Positions 8,076-17,059 of a stretch of DNA of 64,000 nt are shown in pieces. Both the position numbers and the translations under genes were made by a program. Source of the stretch: JAAGZL01 sp964628835 (GTDB lineage Bacteria > Pseudomonadota > Gammaproteobacteria > Chromatiales > Chromatiaceae); contig CAZVME010000005.1 in NCBI GenBank assembly GCA_964628835.1, forward strand, positions 1 through 64,000, in the 5' to 3' direction. Under the pieces are notes generated by a model. That model was not told the DNA's origin and did not search any database. It saw only the letters and a list, made by a program, of their open reading frames with translations. Numbering within the stretch: position 1 is the first letter of the stretch; each line of letters begins with the position of its first letter.

Positions 8076-8792
8076 TCAGTTCTCTAGACTGGCGCGTTGG
8101 ATAGTGATCAACTCTCCGATCCCCTTGTTGGCCAGGTCCAGCATCGACTGTAGTTCATGCATGTGGAAGGCGTGTCCCTCGGCCGTACCCTGTACCTCGA
8201 TAAAGGCCCCGGCGTCGTTCATCACCACATTCATGTCGGTTTCGGCATTGGAATCTTCGGCATAATCCAGGTCCAGAACCGGGACGCCCTGGTAAATCCC
8301 CACCGAGACCGAGGCCACCATTCCTATGATGGGGTTGCTCTTGATCTGGCCGGATTTTATCAGTCCATTGATGGCATCACTCAGGGCGACAAAGGCCCCG
8401 GTTATGGATGCGGTTCTGGTGCCGCCATCGGCCTGGATCACATCGCAGTCCAGGGTGATGGTGCGTTCTCCTACCCCGTCCAGATCCACCGCCGCCCGCA
8501 TGGAACGGCCAATTAGGCGTTGGATCTCCAGGGTGCGTCCGCCCTGCTTGCCACGGCTTGCTTCGCGGCCCATACGTGAGTCGGTGGAGCGGGGTAGCAT
8601 CCCATACTCTGCAGTTATCCAGCCCTGGCCTTTACCCTTGAGAAACCCCGGTACCCGCTCTTCAACTGAAGCGGTACACAGTACCTTGGTGTTCCCAAAC
8701 TCCACCAAAACTGCACCCTCAGCATGCATGGTGTAGTTGCGGGTTAATACTACCTGGCGAAGCTGGTCTGGATTACGGCCACTTGGTCTCAT
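8076..8792 (-). CDS. rph: Ribonuclease PH
   Basis: RNase PH is a phosphate-dependent 3'-5' exoribonuclease that trims tRNA 3' ends. The 238-residue protein matches the family from MRPSGRNPDQLR to the C-terminus. It contains the RNase PH core segments LVEFGNTKVLCTASVEE and QADGGTRTASITGAFVAL and the loop RSTDSRMGREASRGKQGGRT that binds RNA and phosphate. Its ATG overlaps the stop of the upstream phosphatase by one base (TAATG), so it is probably co-transcribed with the phosphatase and kinase. rph beside yicC is a common gammaproteobacterial arrangement. Confidence 0.95.
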   Translation of the reverse strand: MRPSGRNPDQLRQVVLTRNYTMHAEGAVLVEFGNTKVLCTASVEERVPGFLKGKGQGWITAEYGMLPRSTDSRMGREASRGKQGGRTLEIQRLIGRSMRAAVDLDGVGERTITLDCDVIQADGGTRTASITGAFVALSDAINGLIKSGQIKSNPIIGMVASVSVGIYQGVPVLDLDYAEDSNAETDMNVVMNDAGAFIEVQGTAEGHAFHMHELQSMLDLANKGIGELITIQRASLEN

Positions 8793-9682
8793 TATTTCTC
8801 CTGGGTTTTGTCGGTTTCAAACTGCTCGATTGCAGATTTAAGATCGTCTATGGCCTGAGAAATATCGTCCTCAGGCGGTTGCTGTGGTTGGCCCTGTGTC
8901 AGCTGCTCCGGGCTGTCCGGTTTTTCAGCGGCACTCTCCGTCATGCGCCAGCGCATACTGATGGCAGATACGTTATCGCTCTCGGGCGCGGCCTCTTCGG
9001 CGGCCTTCTGGACCAGGGTGTTTATTATGTCGGTGAGGGGTTTGTTGTTGGAAAACTGTTTTCCCATCATCTGTTCTTTGGCATGAGCCCAGAGGCCATC
9101 ACTGCATAGCAGGATGACATCGCCATCCTTTAACCTGACTGACTTGCTGACTGTGATCTCCGGGGATGAGATGTTTCCACCCAGGCAGCGAGTCACATAG
9201 TTTCGTTGTGGATGGGTAGCCATCTCGTCGGAGGTGATCAGGCCGTGATGCTCCAGCTGTTGTACATAGGAGTGATCCACCGTTCTATGCAGCGTCTCAC
9301 CATTACGGAATATATATAGGCGGCTGTCGCCGGCGTGGGACCAGCGCACTATTCCATCCTGGATCAGCGCCACCACAGCGGTGGTGCGTGGTTTGATGGC
9401 GGGCGTATGCTCAAGTCCATATGCGGTAATGTTTTCGTGGGCCTTATGTAACAGACGATGCAGAAACTCCTTGGCACTGTGTATGGGTTTTGGCGCCCGT
9501 AAGAAAAATGAGTTGCAGGTGTCGGTAAGGATCTGGGCGGCGACTTCACCTTTGGGGTGTCCGCCCATGCCGTCAGCCAGTCCCAGCAGGATGCTTCCCT
9601 CAGATTCGATTGAGATATATCTGTCCTGATTTATTTTGCGGTCTCCCTGCAGGGTTGCCCTGGCTATCTGTGTCCTACTCAT
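8792..9682 (-). CDS. PP2C-family Ser/Thr protein phosphatase
   Basis: This is a metal-dependent PPM/PP2C phosphatase of 296 residues. Metal-binding motifs are visible: QDRY near residue 20, LADGMGGHPKGE (35-46), HAGDSRLYIFR and LCSDGLW, followed by the ESDNVSAI motif. It is soluble, with a hydrophilic C-terminal tail (about 235-296) rich in Pro, Gln and Asp. Four bases overlap with the upstream kinase, so the pair is probably translated together and the phosphatase should reverse the kinase's phosphorylations. The cellular targets cannot be told from the sequence. Confidence 0.9.
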   Translation of the reverse strand: MSRTQIARATLQGDRKINQDRYISIESEGSILLGLADGMGGHPKGEVAAQILTDTCNSFFLRAPKPIHSAKEFLHRLLHKAHENITAYGLEHTPAIKPRTTAVVALIQDGIVRWSHAGDSRLYIFRNGETLHRTVDHSYVQQLEHHGLITSDEMATHPQRNYVTRCLGGNISSPEITVSKSVRLKDGDVILLCSDGLWAHAKEQMMGKQFSNNKPLTDIINTLVQKAAEEAAPESDNVSAISMRWRMTESAAEKPDSPEQLTQGQPQQPPEDDISQAIDDLKSAIEQFETDKTQEK

Positions 9683-10617
9683 GAATGGCTGTCCTTAGTC
9701 CGTAGGAGTTGGTCCAGGGATGACTCCCCGTCGGCGCAGCGTGTATGCCCGGTCTCGGCGATGAGCGCCTGCAACATATCTCCGGCATTTTGTGGCCGCA
9801 GCAGGGGATCGACCTCCATCGCCCAGTCAATGATCTCCAACAGATATGTGGGGTAACGCTTTTTGAATGTCACTGCTGCTGGTCGCATCAGGTCCTTGGC
9901 GTGTCGTTCCACTGCGGATTGGGGAGACTTGCCATCGATACAGGCCCGCATGGTGGCGCCGATGGCGTAGACATCACTCCAGGGTCCAACATAGCCCGAG
10001 GCATAGTACTGCTCCACCGGAGAGAATCCGGGTGTTACCACCTGTGAGTTCTGACGTTTTCTGGTGGTGGCAAAATGGTGTGCGGCGCCAAAATCCAGTA
10101 GCAGAGGGTCGCCCCCGGGGCGCAGGTGGATGTTGTAGGGTTTAATATCCAGATGCAGCTGGCCTTTGGAGTGGATCAGGCTGAGGGCATCCAGGATTGG
10201 TGGGAATACGGTTTTTAGAAAGGTGGTGCTAAGGCTACCCTTGCGCCGCTTGATGTAATGGCCAAGATTTTTTCCATGCTCGTAATCCATCACCATATAT
10301 GCGGTGTCATAGCAGAGAAAAAAGTTGCGTACATTTACAATGTTCGGGTGTTTCAATGAGGCCAGGGTTTTGGCCTCCTGGTAGAATAGTTTGCGTCCAT
10401 TGTTCAGTGCGTTGCGCTGCTCCTCACTGGTCACGCATACCCGGAGATCGTTGTCGTTTCTGGTGGCAAGCTTTTTGGGTAGGTACTCCTTTATGACCAC
10501 ATGGTCCTGGGTATCCTCATCTTCGGCCAGATAAATGAGGCTGAAGCCACCGCTGCCGATTAACTTAATAATCGTATAGCAGTCAATAACAGTTCCAGGC
10601 GGGAGAGCTTCTCTCAT
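9679..10617 (-). CDS. Eukaryotic-like Ser/Thr protein kinase
   Basis: This is a 312-residue Hanks-type kinase without a membrane segment or sensor domain. Visible elements are the glycine loop GSGGFS (21-26), the catalytic lysine in VVIKEYLP (K43), glutamate of helix C (E81 in YQEAKTL), the catalytic loop HLDIKPYN (D157) in place of the usual HRD, DFG (175-177) and GFSPVEQY in the activation segment. All key catalytic residues are present, so it should be active. Together with the overlapping PP2C gene it forms a reversible phosphorylation module placed between rph and yicC. Confidence 0.92.
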   Translation of the reverse strand: MREALPPGTVIDCYTIIKLIGSGGFSLIYLAEDEDTQDHVVIKEYLPKKLATRNDNDLRVCVTSEEQRNALNNGRKLFYQEAKTLASLKHPNIVNVRNFFLCYDTAYMVMDYEHGKNLGHYIKRRKGSLSTTFLKTVFPPILDALSLIHSKGQLHLDIKPYNIHLRPGGDPLLLDFGAAHHFATTRKRQNSQVVTPGFSPVEQYYASGYVGPWSDVYAIGATMRACIDGKSPQSAVERHAKDLMRPAAVTFKKRYPTYLLEIIDWAMEVDPLLRPQNAGDMLQALIAETGHTRCADGESSLDQLLRTKDSHS

Positions 10618-10782
10618 TTTTCTGTTAGGTCTCTAATCTGGTACAAACCAGCTACTATTACTACGCTACATAGGTGCTCAGGTTAATAACCACCCTTGGG
10701 GTTAGTATCATACACTGATTCGTGATTTAATTAATTTAACCACTGGCATACTGAGTTCCGGTGTAAAGGCTAAGGATTACAA

Positions 10783-11649
10783 ATGATTAGTAGCATGACA
10801 GCTTATGCGCGACAGGAGCATCGGGATGATCTAGGAGGGCTGGTTTGGGAGCTGCGCTCGGTGAATCATCGCTATCTTGAGGTTACGGTTCGCCTACCTG
10901 AAGAGTTTAGAGCAATTGAGCCGAGTGTGCGTGAGTTGGTGGCCAGGAAACTTGGGCGGGGCAAGGTGGAATGCGGTCTCAGATTTGAAGTTGGTAGTGA
11001 TACTACCGCAGGTATAAAGGTGAATGAGCGTCTGGCAAAACAGGTCATGGAGGCCGCCAAGGAGATAGGACGTCTTCAGCATGAAGCGGTGCCGCCGCGC
11101 ACCATTGATATCATGCGTTGGCCCGGGGTGCTGGAGGCGGAGAAGCAGGACTTTTCACCGTTACAGAAACGCGCCCAGGAGCTGCTCGGGGAGTCGCTGG
11201 ATAGCCTGATCGAAACCCGGCAGCGAGAGGGTTCCAGGTTGGCTGAACTGATCCAGAAACGCAGCTCTTCCATGCAAGAGCAGGTGACGCTGGTCAGAAC
11301 GCGCATGCCCGGGGTCCTCGCAGGAATCCGTGAGCGCCTGCGCAGTCGACTGGAGGAGCTATCCGGAGAGCTGGATGAGGGCCGGTTGGAACAGGAGATG
11401 ACCTTGCTGTGTCAACGTCTGGATGTGGATGAAGAGATGGACCGCCTGGATGCCCATCTCCAGGAAGTGGAGCAGGTGCTGCAACGCCAGGAGCCGGTGG
11501 GCCGCAGACTTGATTTTCTGATGCAGGAACTTAATCGCGAGGCCAACACCCTCAGTTCCAAGGCCAATGACTCAGATACCACCAAGATTGCGGTGGAGAT
11601 GAAGGTGCTGATCGAGCAGATGCGCGAGCAGGTGCAGAACATAGAGTAA
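10783..11649 (+). CDS. yicC: YicC family endoribonuclease / stress-induced protein
   Basis: This 288-residue protein starts MISSMTAYAR and ends with QVQNIE, matching YicC (YicC_N plus DUF1732). The C-terminal block ELDEGRLEQEMTLLCQRLDVDEE and DFLMQELNREANTLSSKA is highly conserved. Family members act as RNases involved in small RNA turnover in E. coli. It heads the run yicC-gmk-rpoZ-spoT, a classic gammaproteobacterial order. The upstream 165 bases, divergent to the kinase gene, should hold its promoter, but no confident -35/-10 pair was seen. Confidence 0.93.
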   Translation: MISSMTAYARQEHRDDLGGLVWELRSVNHRYLEVTVRLPEEFRAIEPSVRELVARKLGRGKVECGLRFEVGSDTTAGIKVNERLAKQVMEAAKEIGRLQHEAVPPRTIDIMRWPGVLEAEKQDFSPLQKRAQELLGESLDSLIETRQREGSRLAELIQKRSSSMQEQVTLVRTRMPGVLAGIRERLRSRLEELSGELDEGRLEQEMTLLCQRLDVDEEMDRLDAHLQEVEQVLQRQEPVGRRLDFLMQELNREANTLSSKANDSDTTKIAVEMKVLIEQMREQVQNIE

Positions 11650-11793
11650 ATACCTCCCCATTATTAGTTCGAGTTTGTAATATTCGCGCCAAGAGAATCA
11701 CTGGAAGTACTTTAGTAGCAATTGAGCTATAATTTTGTGTCTTTGGCGTATCTGTGAGAACCAACTATGTTCTTAATTTAACAAAGGTAAACG

Positions 11794-12408
11794 ATGTCAC
11801 GAGGCACCCTGTATATGGTTTCTGCTCCCTCTGGAGCCGGTAAGACCAGCCTGCTTAAGGCGTTGCTGGAGCAAGATGAACAGTTGCACATTTCCGTCTC
11901 CTTCACCACCCGGCCCCAGCGTCCGGGTGAAGTGGAAGGCAAGGACTACCATTTTGTTGCTCAGGAGGAGTTTCTGCAGATGGTTCAGCAGGGCTCTTTT
12001 CTGGAACATGCTCATGTGTTCGACAACTACTACGGCACCAACCGGGATGAGGTGTTAGCCCAGTTGGAGCAGGGCTATGATGTGGTACTGGAGATAGATT
12101 GGCAGGGGGCGCAGCAGATACGTTCCAACCTGTTGGATACGGTGTCCATCTTTATCTTGCCGCCGTCGGAACAGGTTCTACTGCAGCGGCTGACGGCTAG
12201 AGGGCAGGATGATGCGGCAGTGATTGAACGACGCATGCGGGATGCGAAGTCAGAGATATCACACTATCAGGAGTTTGATTATCTGGTGGTTAATGATGAA
12301 TTTTCCCATGCCATGGAGGGGTTGCGGGCGATAATTACTGCTCAGCGCCTGTGTCAGGAGCGGCAATCCCAGGAGTTGCAGCAGCAACTTAAAACTCTGC
12401 TGGGCTAA
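11794..12408 (+). CDS. gmk: Guanylate kinase
   Basis: Gmk phosphorylates GMP to GDP in purine nucleotide metabolism. The 204-residue protein has the P-loop APSGAGKTSL (12-21), the GMP-binding SFTTRPQRPGEVEGKDYHF region and the lid/R-rich segment RLTARGQDD...RRMRDAKSE. Length and order are typical. The gene lies between yicC and rpoZ, linking GTP supply to the ppGpp genes downstream. Confidence 0.96.
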   Translation: MSRGTLYMVSAPSGAGKTSLLKALLEQDEQLHISVSFTTRPQRPGEVEGKDYHFVAQEEFLQMVQQGSFLEHAHVFDNYYGTNRDEVLAQLEQGYDVVLEIDWQGAQQIRSNLLDTVSIFILPPSEQVLLQRLTARGQDDAAVIERRMRDAKSEISHYQEFDYLVVNDEFSHAMEGLRAIITAQRLCQERQSQELQQQLKTLLG

Positions 12409-12647
12409 GGCAGTCCGGATAACTTGGTATTCGGTTTCCCGGTTATGAGTCAGCAGGAATCTCCAGTAATCCACTGGATCTACAAGCTAAAACGCGCTTT
12501 TCAATAGCTACGGCCCACTGGTTAGTGGTGGTAAAATAGTATAATATACAGCGTTTTTCCGCAGTCCGAACCGAAATCCGGGCCGCCTTTGAGTTTAATT
12601 TACCCTGCCTGTTTCATCAGGATCAGGGGTCCACGGAGTAATAGAGA

Positions 12648-12947
12648 ATGGCGCGAGTAACAGTTGAAGACTGTCTGGAACACGTTGATAACCGATTTGA
12701 TCTGGTGGTGCTGGCAACCAAGCGCGCCCGGCAGTTGGCCAATGGCGTGGAGCCACTGCTGCCATGGGAAAACGATAAGCCTACGGTTATGGCGCTGCGC
12801 GAGATCGCCGAAGGGTTGATCAATGCTGATAACGTTGATCCCAAGGAAGATGAGATCACCGATGTGGAAGCAGCAGAAGAGGCGTTCATTGCCGCCGGTG
12901 AGGAGCTTGCCGCAGTAGAGCAGCCAAAGCAGGATCCGAAGAGCTGA
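12648..12947 (+). CDS. rpoZ: RNA polymerase omega subunit
   Basis: Omega assists assembly of the beta-prime subunit and ppGpp binding at RNA polymerase. The 99-residue protein shows MARVTVEDCLEHVDNRFDLV and the helix ATKRARQLANG typical of the family, with an acidic C-terminal tail. A GGAG motif lies about 12 bases before the ATG. A rho-independent terminator follows, so spoT probably relies on its own promoter or readthrough. Confidence 0.95.
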   Translation: MARVTVEDCLEHVDNRFDLVVLATKRARQLANGVEPLLPWENDKPTVMALREIAEGLINADNVDPKEDEITDVEAAEEAFIAAGEELAAVEQPKQDPKS

Positions 12948-12991
12948 TAGGTAGTTTGCAAATTACAGCCTGTAACAAACAGGCAGTCACT

Positions 12992-13024
12992 AAAGGTGCA
13001 TGACTTAGGTCTGCACCTTTTTTT
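12992..13024 (+). terminator. Rho-independent terminator after rpoZ
   Basis: Perfect 9-bp stem AAAGGTGCA (12992-13000) with TGCACCTTT (13012-13020), an 11-base loop, and a T-run continuing to 13024. It lies 44 bases after the rpoZ stop and ends the yicC-gmk-rpoZ transcription unit. The remaining about 300 bases before spoT hold no visible gene and presumably carry the spoT promoter. Confidence 0.85.
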
Positions 13025-13322
13025 GTTCATGACTTCAGAGCAGCGGATATAAGCGACCAGAGGTTACGGTGCGTATGGATAAGATTATTTTTACATCTGC
13101 TACCATCAATTTACACAGAAGTTCCCGGGGTTTGATCCAAGGTGTTAATTAACTTCACCACTTTTGGCTCTGGTGGTGAATGCTCTCCATTTTGACTAAT
13201 ATGGAAGTTATAGCCGCGTATTCAGGAACCGACCACTTACTCAGGGGTCATTTGGTTAGACAGGATAATAAAAAATCGCTGGTTAATAGATTGTAGTTTA
13301 GCTAGTGGAGTAACATGTTTTT

Positions 13323-15503
13323 ATGACGCAGTCACAGGTAAAACAGGCCTCACAGCGGGAGGTCTGGTCCAAAGAAGCAGACTCCCGCATCGCCGATCTT
13401 TGTACCTACCTTGAGTCCTATCTTGAACCGGATCAGATTAAGGAGGTGTATCGCGCCTATCTGTTCGGCGCCCAATATCATTCTGGGCAGACACGCAAGT
13501 CCGGTGAACCATACATCTGCCACCCCCTGGCAGTGGCTCGTATCCTGTCCGAGATGCAGTTGGATTATAAGTGCATTATCGGCGCCGTACTGCATGATGT
13601 TATCGAGGATACGTCGGCCAGCAAGCAGAAGGTCACTGAAGAGTTTGACAGCGAGATTGCGGACCTGGTGGATGGAGTAAGCAAGCTGACCAAGATCGAC
13701 TCGGTGTCACATGCCGAGGCTCAGGCCGACAATATCCGTAAGATGTTGCTGGCTATGACCAGGGATATCCGGGTGATCCTGATCAAACTGGCCGACCGCC
13801 TGCATAACATGCGCACTCTGGATGTGATGCGTCCCAAGAAGAGGCGACGCATCTCCAGTGAGACTCTGGATATCTACGCCCCTATCGCGAATCGGCTCGG
13901 CCTGAACCATATTCGACTGGAACTGGAAGAACTCTGTTTTGCAGCCGCTTGGCCCATGCGACATCGGGTACTGCTTAAATCAGTGACCACCATGCGCGGC
14001 AACCGCAAAGAGCTGATGACGCATATCGAGGCTGGACTGAAGCAGGGCCTGAAAGATGAAGGCATAGCCGCCATTGTTCAGGGCAGGGAGAAGCATCTGT
14101 ACAGTATCTACCGCAAGATGCGTGATAAGAAGCTATCTTTTATCGAGGTGGTGGACCTGTTCGGTTTTCGTATTATTGTGGATTCGGTCGACACCTGCTA
14201 CCGCACCCTTGGCATTGTGCACAACCTGTACAAACCGGTGCCGGGGCGTTTCAAAGACTATATAGCCATCCCCAAGGCCAACGGCTATCAATCCCTGCAC
14301 ACCTCGCTGATAGGTTCCCACGGGGTCTTGATAGAGGCCCAGATCAGAACCGAAGAGATGCATGAGATATCCGAGTCCGGGATTGCCGCGCATTGGGTGT
14401 ACAAGGCCGAGGAGGGTAGTTCCGGTGTGGCTCATGCCTACGCCTCTGACTGGTTGAAGAACCTGTTGGATCTACAGCGCGAGGCTGGTAACTCCATGGA
14501 GTTTCTGGAGCACGTGAAGGTTGATCTATTCCCGGATGAGGTGCACGTATTTACACCCAAGGGCGGGATCAAGGTGTTGGCCAAGGGTTCTACCGTGATC
14601 GATTTTGCCTATGCGGTGCACTCCGATGTGGGTAACCAGTGTGTGGCCGCCCGGGTGGATCGACAACTGGTGCCGTTGCGCACCAAACTGCTCAGTGGTC
14701 AGACCGTGGAGGTAATCACCTCGGAAGGTGCCAGGCCCAATCCCTCATGGCTGGATTTCGTGGTAACGGGGAAGGCCCGAGCCAGTATCCGCAGTTATCT
14801 GAAAAACCTGAAGAGCCAAGAGGCGGTAGACCTGGGGCGCAAAATGCTGGAGCGTGGTCTTGAGGCCTACGGTCTGACAATTGAAGAGGCGGAAGCAGAT
14901 GGCATCAATTCACTGCTGGTTGATTTCAAGCTGAAAAGCATGAATGACCTATTGGAGAAGATCGGTCTGGGTGATCGCATGGCGCTACTGGTGGCAAGAA
15001 GAATTGCCGGCGACCGTGGATTGGACCAGGATGAAGAACCCTATCCAACGCAGTCGGCGCAACCTCTGGTGATCAGTGGCACCGAGGGTATGGTGGTAAG
15101 CTTTGCCAAGTGCTGCCGAGCCATTCCCTGGGACGATATCGTAGCCGTGTTCAGTCCCGGCAAGGGTATTGTGGTGCATCGCCAGGGCTGTCCGAACCTG
15201 GGTGAGTTCCGCAAGCAGGGTGAGAACTGGATGGACGTGCGCTGGATGGATCAGACCGAAGGCGAGTTCACCACCGAGGTTGGGGTGGAAGTTGGTAGTA
15301 AACGTGGGGTACTGGCCACGGTGGCAGCGGTCTTTGCCCAAATGGAATCGAATATTGAGAACGTGGTTATAGAGGAGAGGGACGGGCTATCGTCCACCCT
15401 GGAGTTCACCGTTAGCGTGCGCAACAGAAAGCACCTGGCGCGCATAATAAAGAGATTGCGCGCACTGCCCGAGGTGATGCGCATAACCCGTATGATGGGC
15501 TGA
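13323..15503 (+). CDS. spoT: Bifunctional (p)ppGpp synthetase/hydrolase SpoT
   Basis: SpoT makes and degrades the stringent-response alarmone (p)ppGpp. The 726-residue RSH protein has an N-terminal HD hydrolase domain with HDVIEDT (about 90) and ADRLHNMRTL. It is followed by the synthetase domain with GRFKDYIAIPKANGYQSLHT, then the TGS domain (VFTPKGGIKVLAKGSTVIDFAYAVHS), a conserved-cysteine/zinc-finger region (KCCRAIPWDDIVAVFSPGKG) and a C-terminal ACT domain. The HD motif is intact, favouring a bifunctional enzyme over RelA. Position between rpoZ and ridA is typical. Confidence 0.95.
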   Translation: MTQSQVKQASQREVWSKEADSRIADLCTYLESYLEPDQIKEVYRAYLFGAQYHSGQTRKSGEPYICHPLAVARILSEMQLDYKCIIGAVLHDVIEDTSASKQKVTEEFDSEIADLVDGVSKLTKIDSVSHAEAQADNIRKMLLAMTRDIRVILIKLADRLHNMRTLDVMRPKKRRRISSETLDIYAPIANRLGLNHIRLELEELCFAAAWPMRHRVLLKSVTTMRGNRKELMTHIEAGLKQGLKDEGIAAIVQGREKHLYSIYRKMRDKKLSFIEVVDLFGFRIIVDSVDTCYRTLGIVHNLYKPVPGRFKDYIAIPKANGYQSLHTSLIGSHGVLIEAQIRTEEMHEISESGIAAHWVYKAEEGSSGVAHAYASDWLKNLLDLQREAGNSMEFLEHVKVDLFPDEVHVFTPKGGIKVLAKGSTVIDFAYAVHSDVGNQCVAARVDRQLVPLRTKLLSGQTVEVITSEGARPNPSWLDFVVTGKARASIRSYLKNLKSQEAVDLGRKMLERGLEAYGLTIEEAEADGINSLLVDFKLKSMNDLLEKIGLGDRMALLVARRIAGDRGLDQDEEPYPTQSAQPLVISGTEGMVVSFAKCCRAIPWDDIVAVFSPGKGIVVHRQGCPNLGEFRKQGENWMDVRWMDQTEGEFTTEVGVEVGSKRGVLATVAAVFAQMESNIENVVIEERDGLSSTLEFTVSVRNRKHLARIIKRLRALPEVMRITRMMG

Positions 15504-15600
15504 TAATGTCGGCCGTTTTGTGCTGAGAACTCGGGCCAATTTGTGCTCTTAGCTAACATAAAATCAGAAACCATAATTAATCCAAAATGGAGCACCACCC

Positions 15601-15977
15601 ATGAGTCGAGAGATCATCAGCACCAGTAGTGCCCCCCAGGCCATTGGCACCTATTCCCAGGCGGTAAAGAGTGGCAACTGGGTCTACATGTCGGGGCAGA
15701 TCCCACTGGTGCCAGAGACCATGGAGATGGTGGCGGGTGATATAGAGGCCCAGATCCGACGAGTGTTCGACAACCTGCAGGCAGTTGCCAGGGCCGCCGG
15801 TGGAGATCTGGAAGATGTGATCAAGCTGAATGTATATCTCACCGACCTGAGCAATTTCTCGGTGGTTAATCAGGTGATGGCCGATTATTTTTCTGAGCCT
15901 TATCCGGCTCGTGCTGCAGTGGGTGTTGCCGCCCTGCCCAAGGATGCGGAAGTGGAAATGGATGGAGTGATGGAGCT

Positions 15978-15981
<4 letters not shown>
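15601..15981 (+). CDS. ridA: RidA family enamine/imine deaminase
   Basis: RidA hydrolyses reactive 2-aminoacrylate released by PLP enzymes such as threonine dehydratase. The 126-residue protein contains the family signature PARAAVGVAALPKDAEVEM with the catalytic arginine, plus IGTYSQAVKSGNWVYMSGQ at the N-terminus. It follows spoT, as in many gammaproteobacteria where recG comes next. Here recG is displaced by about 10 kb. The stop overlaps the convergent YjbQ-family gene by four bases. Confidence 0.94.
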
Positions 15982-16394
<413 letters not shown>

Positions 16395-16417
16395 AAGTAC
16401 GCCAGTATTGAACCAAA

Positions 16418-16732
16418 TCAGATATTGACCTTGCCAATCTTATCCTGAACTGATTTCAGTTTCCCTTGCAGGCGATCACTCTTGCCCTTGCGGATATCCA
16501 GTTTTAATGAAGAGTAAACGCGCTTGCTGCCGGCCTGCTCCAGCACATCGTAGGCAACCTGTACCAGGCCCAGGGCCTGCACCAGATTCTCGGTTTCGAT
16601 AATGGTGCCCATGGGGGTGAGTTGGTAGCTCATGCCACTGTCGCGGACCATCTTGATCACCTGACTCACATACTCGCTGACGCTCTCACCTTTGTCGGTG
16701 GGGAACATGGAAAATTCAAGTAGGACTGACAT
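16418..16732 (-). CDS. MTH1187/UPF0045 family thiamine-binding protein
   Basis: This small 104-residue ferredoxin-like fold protein is of the Thiamine_BP (UPF0045, MTH1187/YkoF-like) family. Typical segments are LEFSMFPTDKGESVSEYVSQVIKM, TPMGTIIETE and KRVYSSLKLDIRKGK. Family members bind thiamine or its hydroxymethylpyrimidine part. It is transcribed toward the YjbQ-family gene with a gap of only about 23 bases, suggesting an operon. No TPP riboswitch was recognised upstream. Confidence 0.85.
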   Translation of the reverse strand: MSVLLEFSMFPTDKGESVSEYVSQVIKMVRDSGMSYQLTPMGTIIETENLVQALGLVQVAYDVLEQAGSKRVYSSLKLDIRKGKSDRLQGKLKSVQDKIGKVNI

Positions 16733-17059
16733 GTAGGTATCTCCGTATTGTTGGTCTCTCAGTAAATATTATTGCAGGTATGGGTGGACGCATAAACCGG
16801 CTGGTGGAAATCTTGGTGTTCTGAGATATCACATCAGGGAACCTGGTTCCTAAATCCTGATTTTCACAGAAAAAATTAAGGTTATTACCATTCCGGCCGA
16901 TACATGAGAATTATAATTATAGCTTGCTAGTGGATATGCAGGCAGCACTAGAGTGCAGAGGGTAAACCGCAGGGTTGCGGCACATTATAACCGCATATTG
17001 AGTTCTTGCTCTTCCCTGGAAACAGCGCCCACTTTTAGCTGGATTGCGATTAACCATAC
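16733..17059. other. Intergenic stretch without gene
   Basis: These 327 bases separate the divergent thiamine-binding gene and PstS-like gene, so promoters for both must lie here. The only structure noticed is a small dyad GGAACC-T-GGTTCC (16838-16850) and AT-rich patches near 16910-16925. No RNA gene or open frame is supported. Confidence 0.4.

Noticed and set aside
13025..13322. spoT promoter
   Set aside because: TTGACT near 13193 has only an 11-base spacing to the nearest TATAGC, so no pair could be supported.
16418..17059. TPP riboswitch before the thiamine-related genes
   Set aside because: No conserved TPP riboswitch core (such as CUGAGA with its partner helix) was seen.
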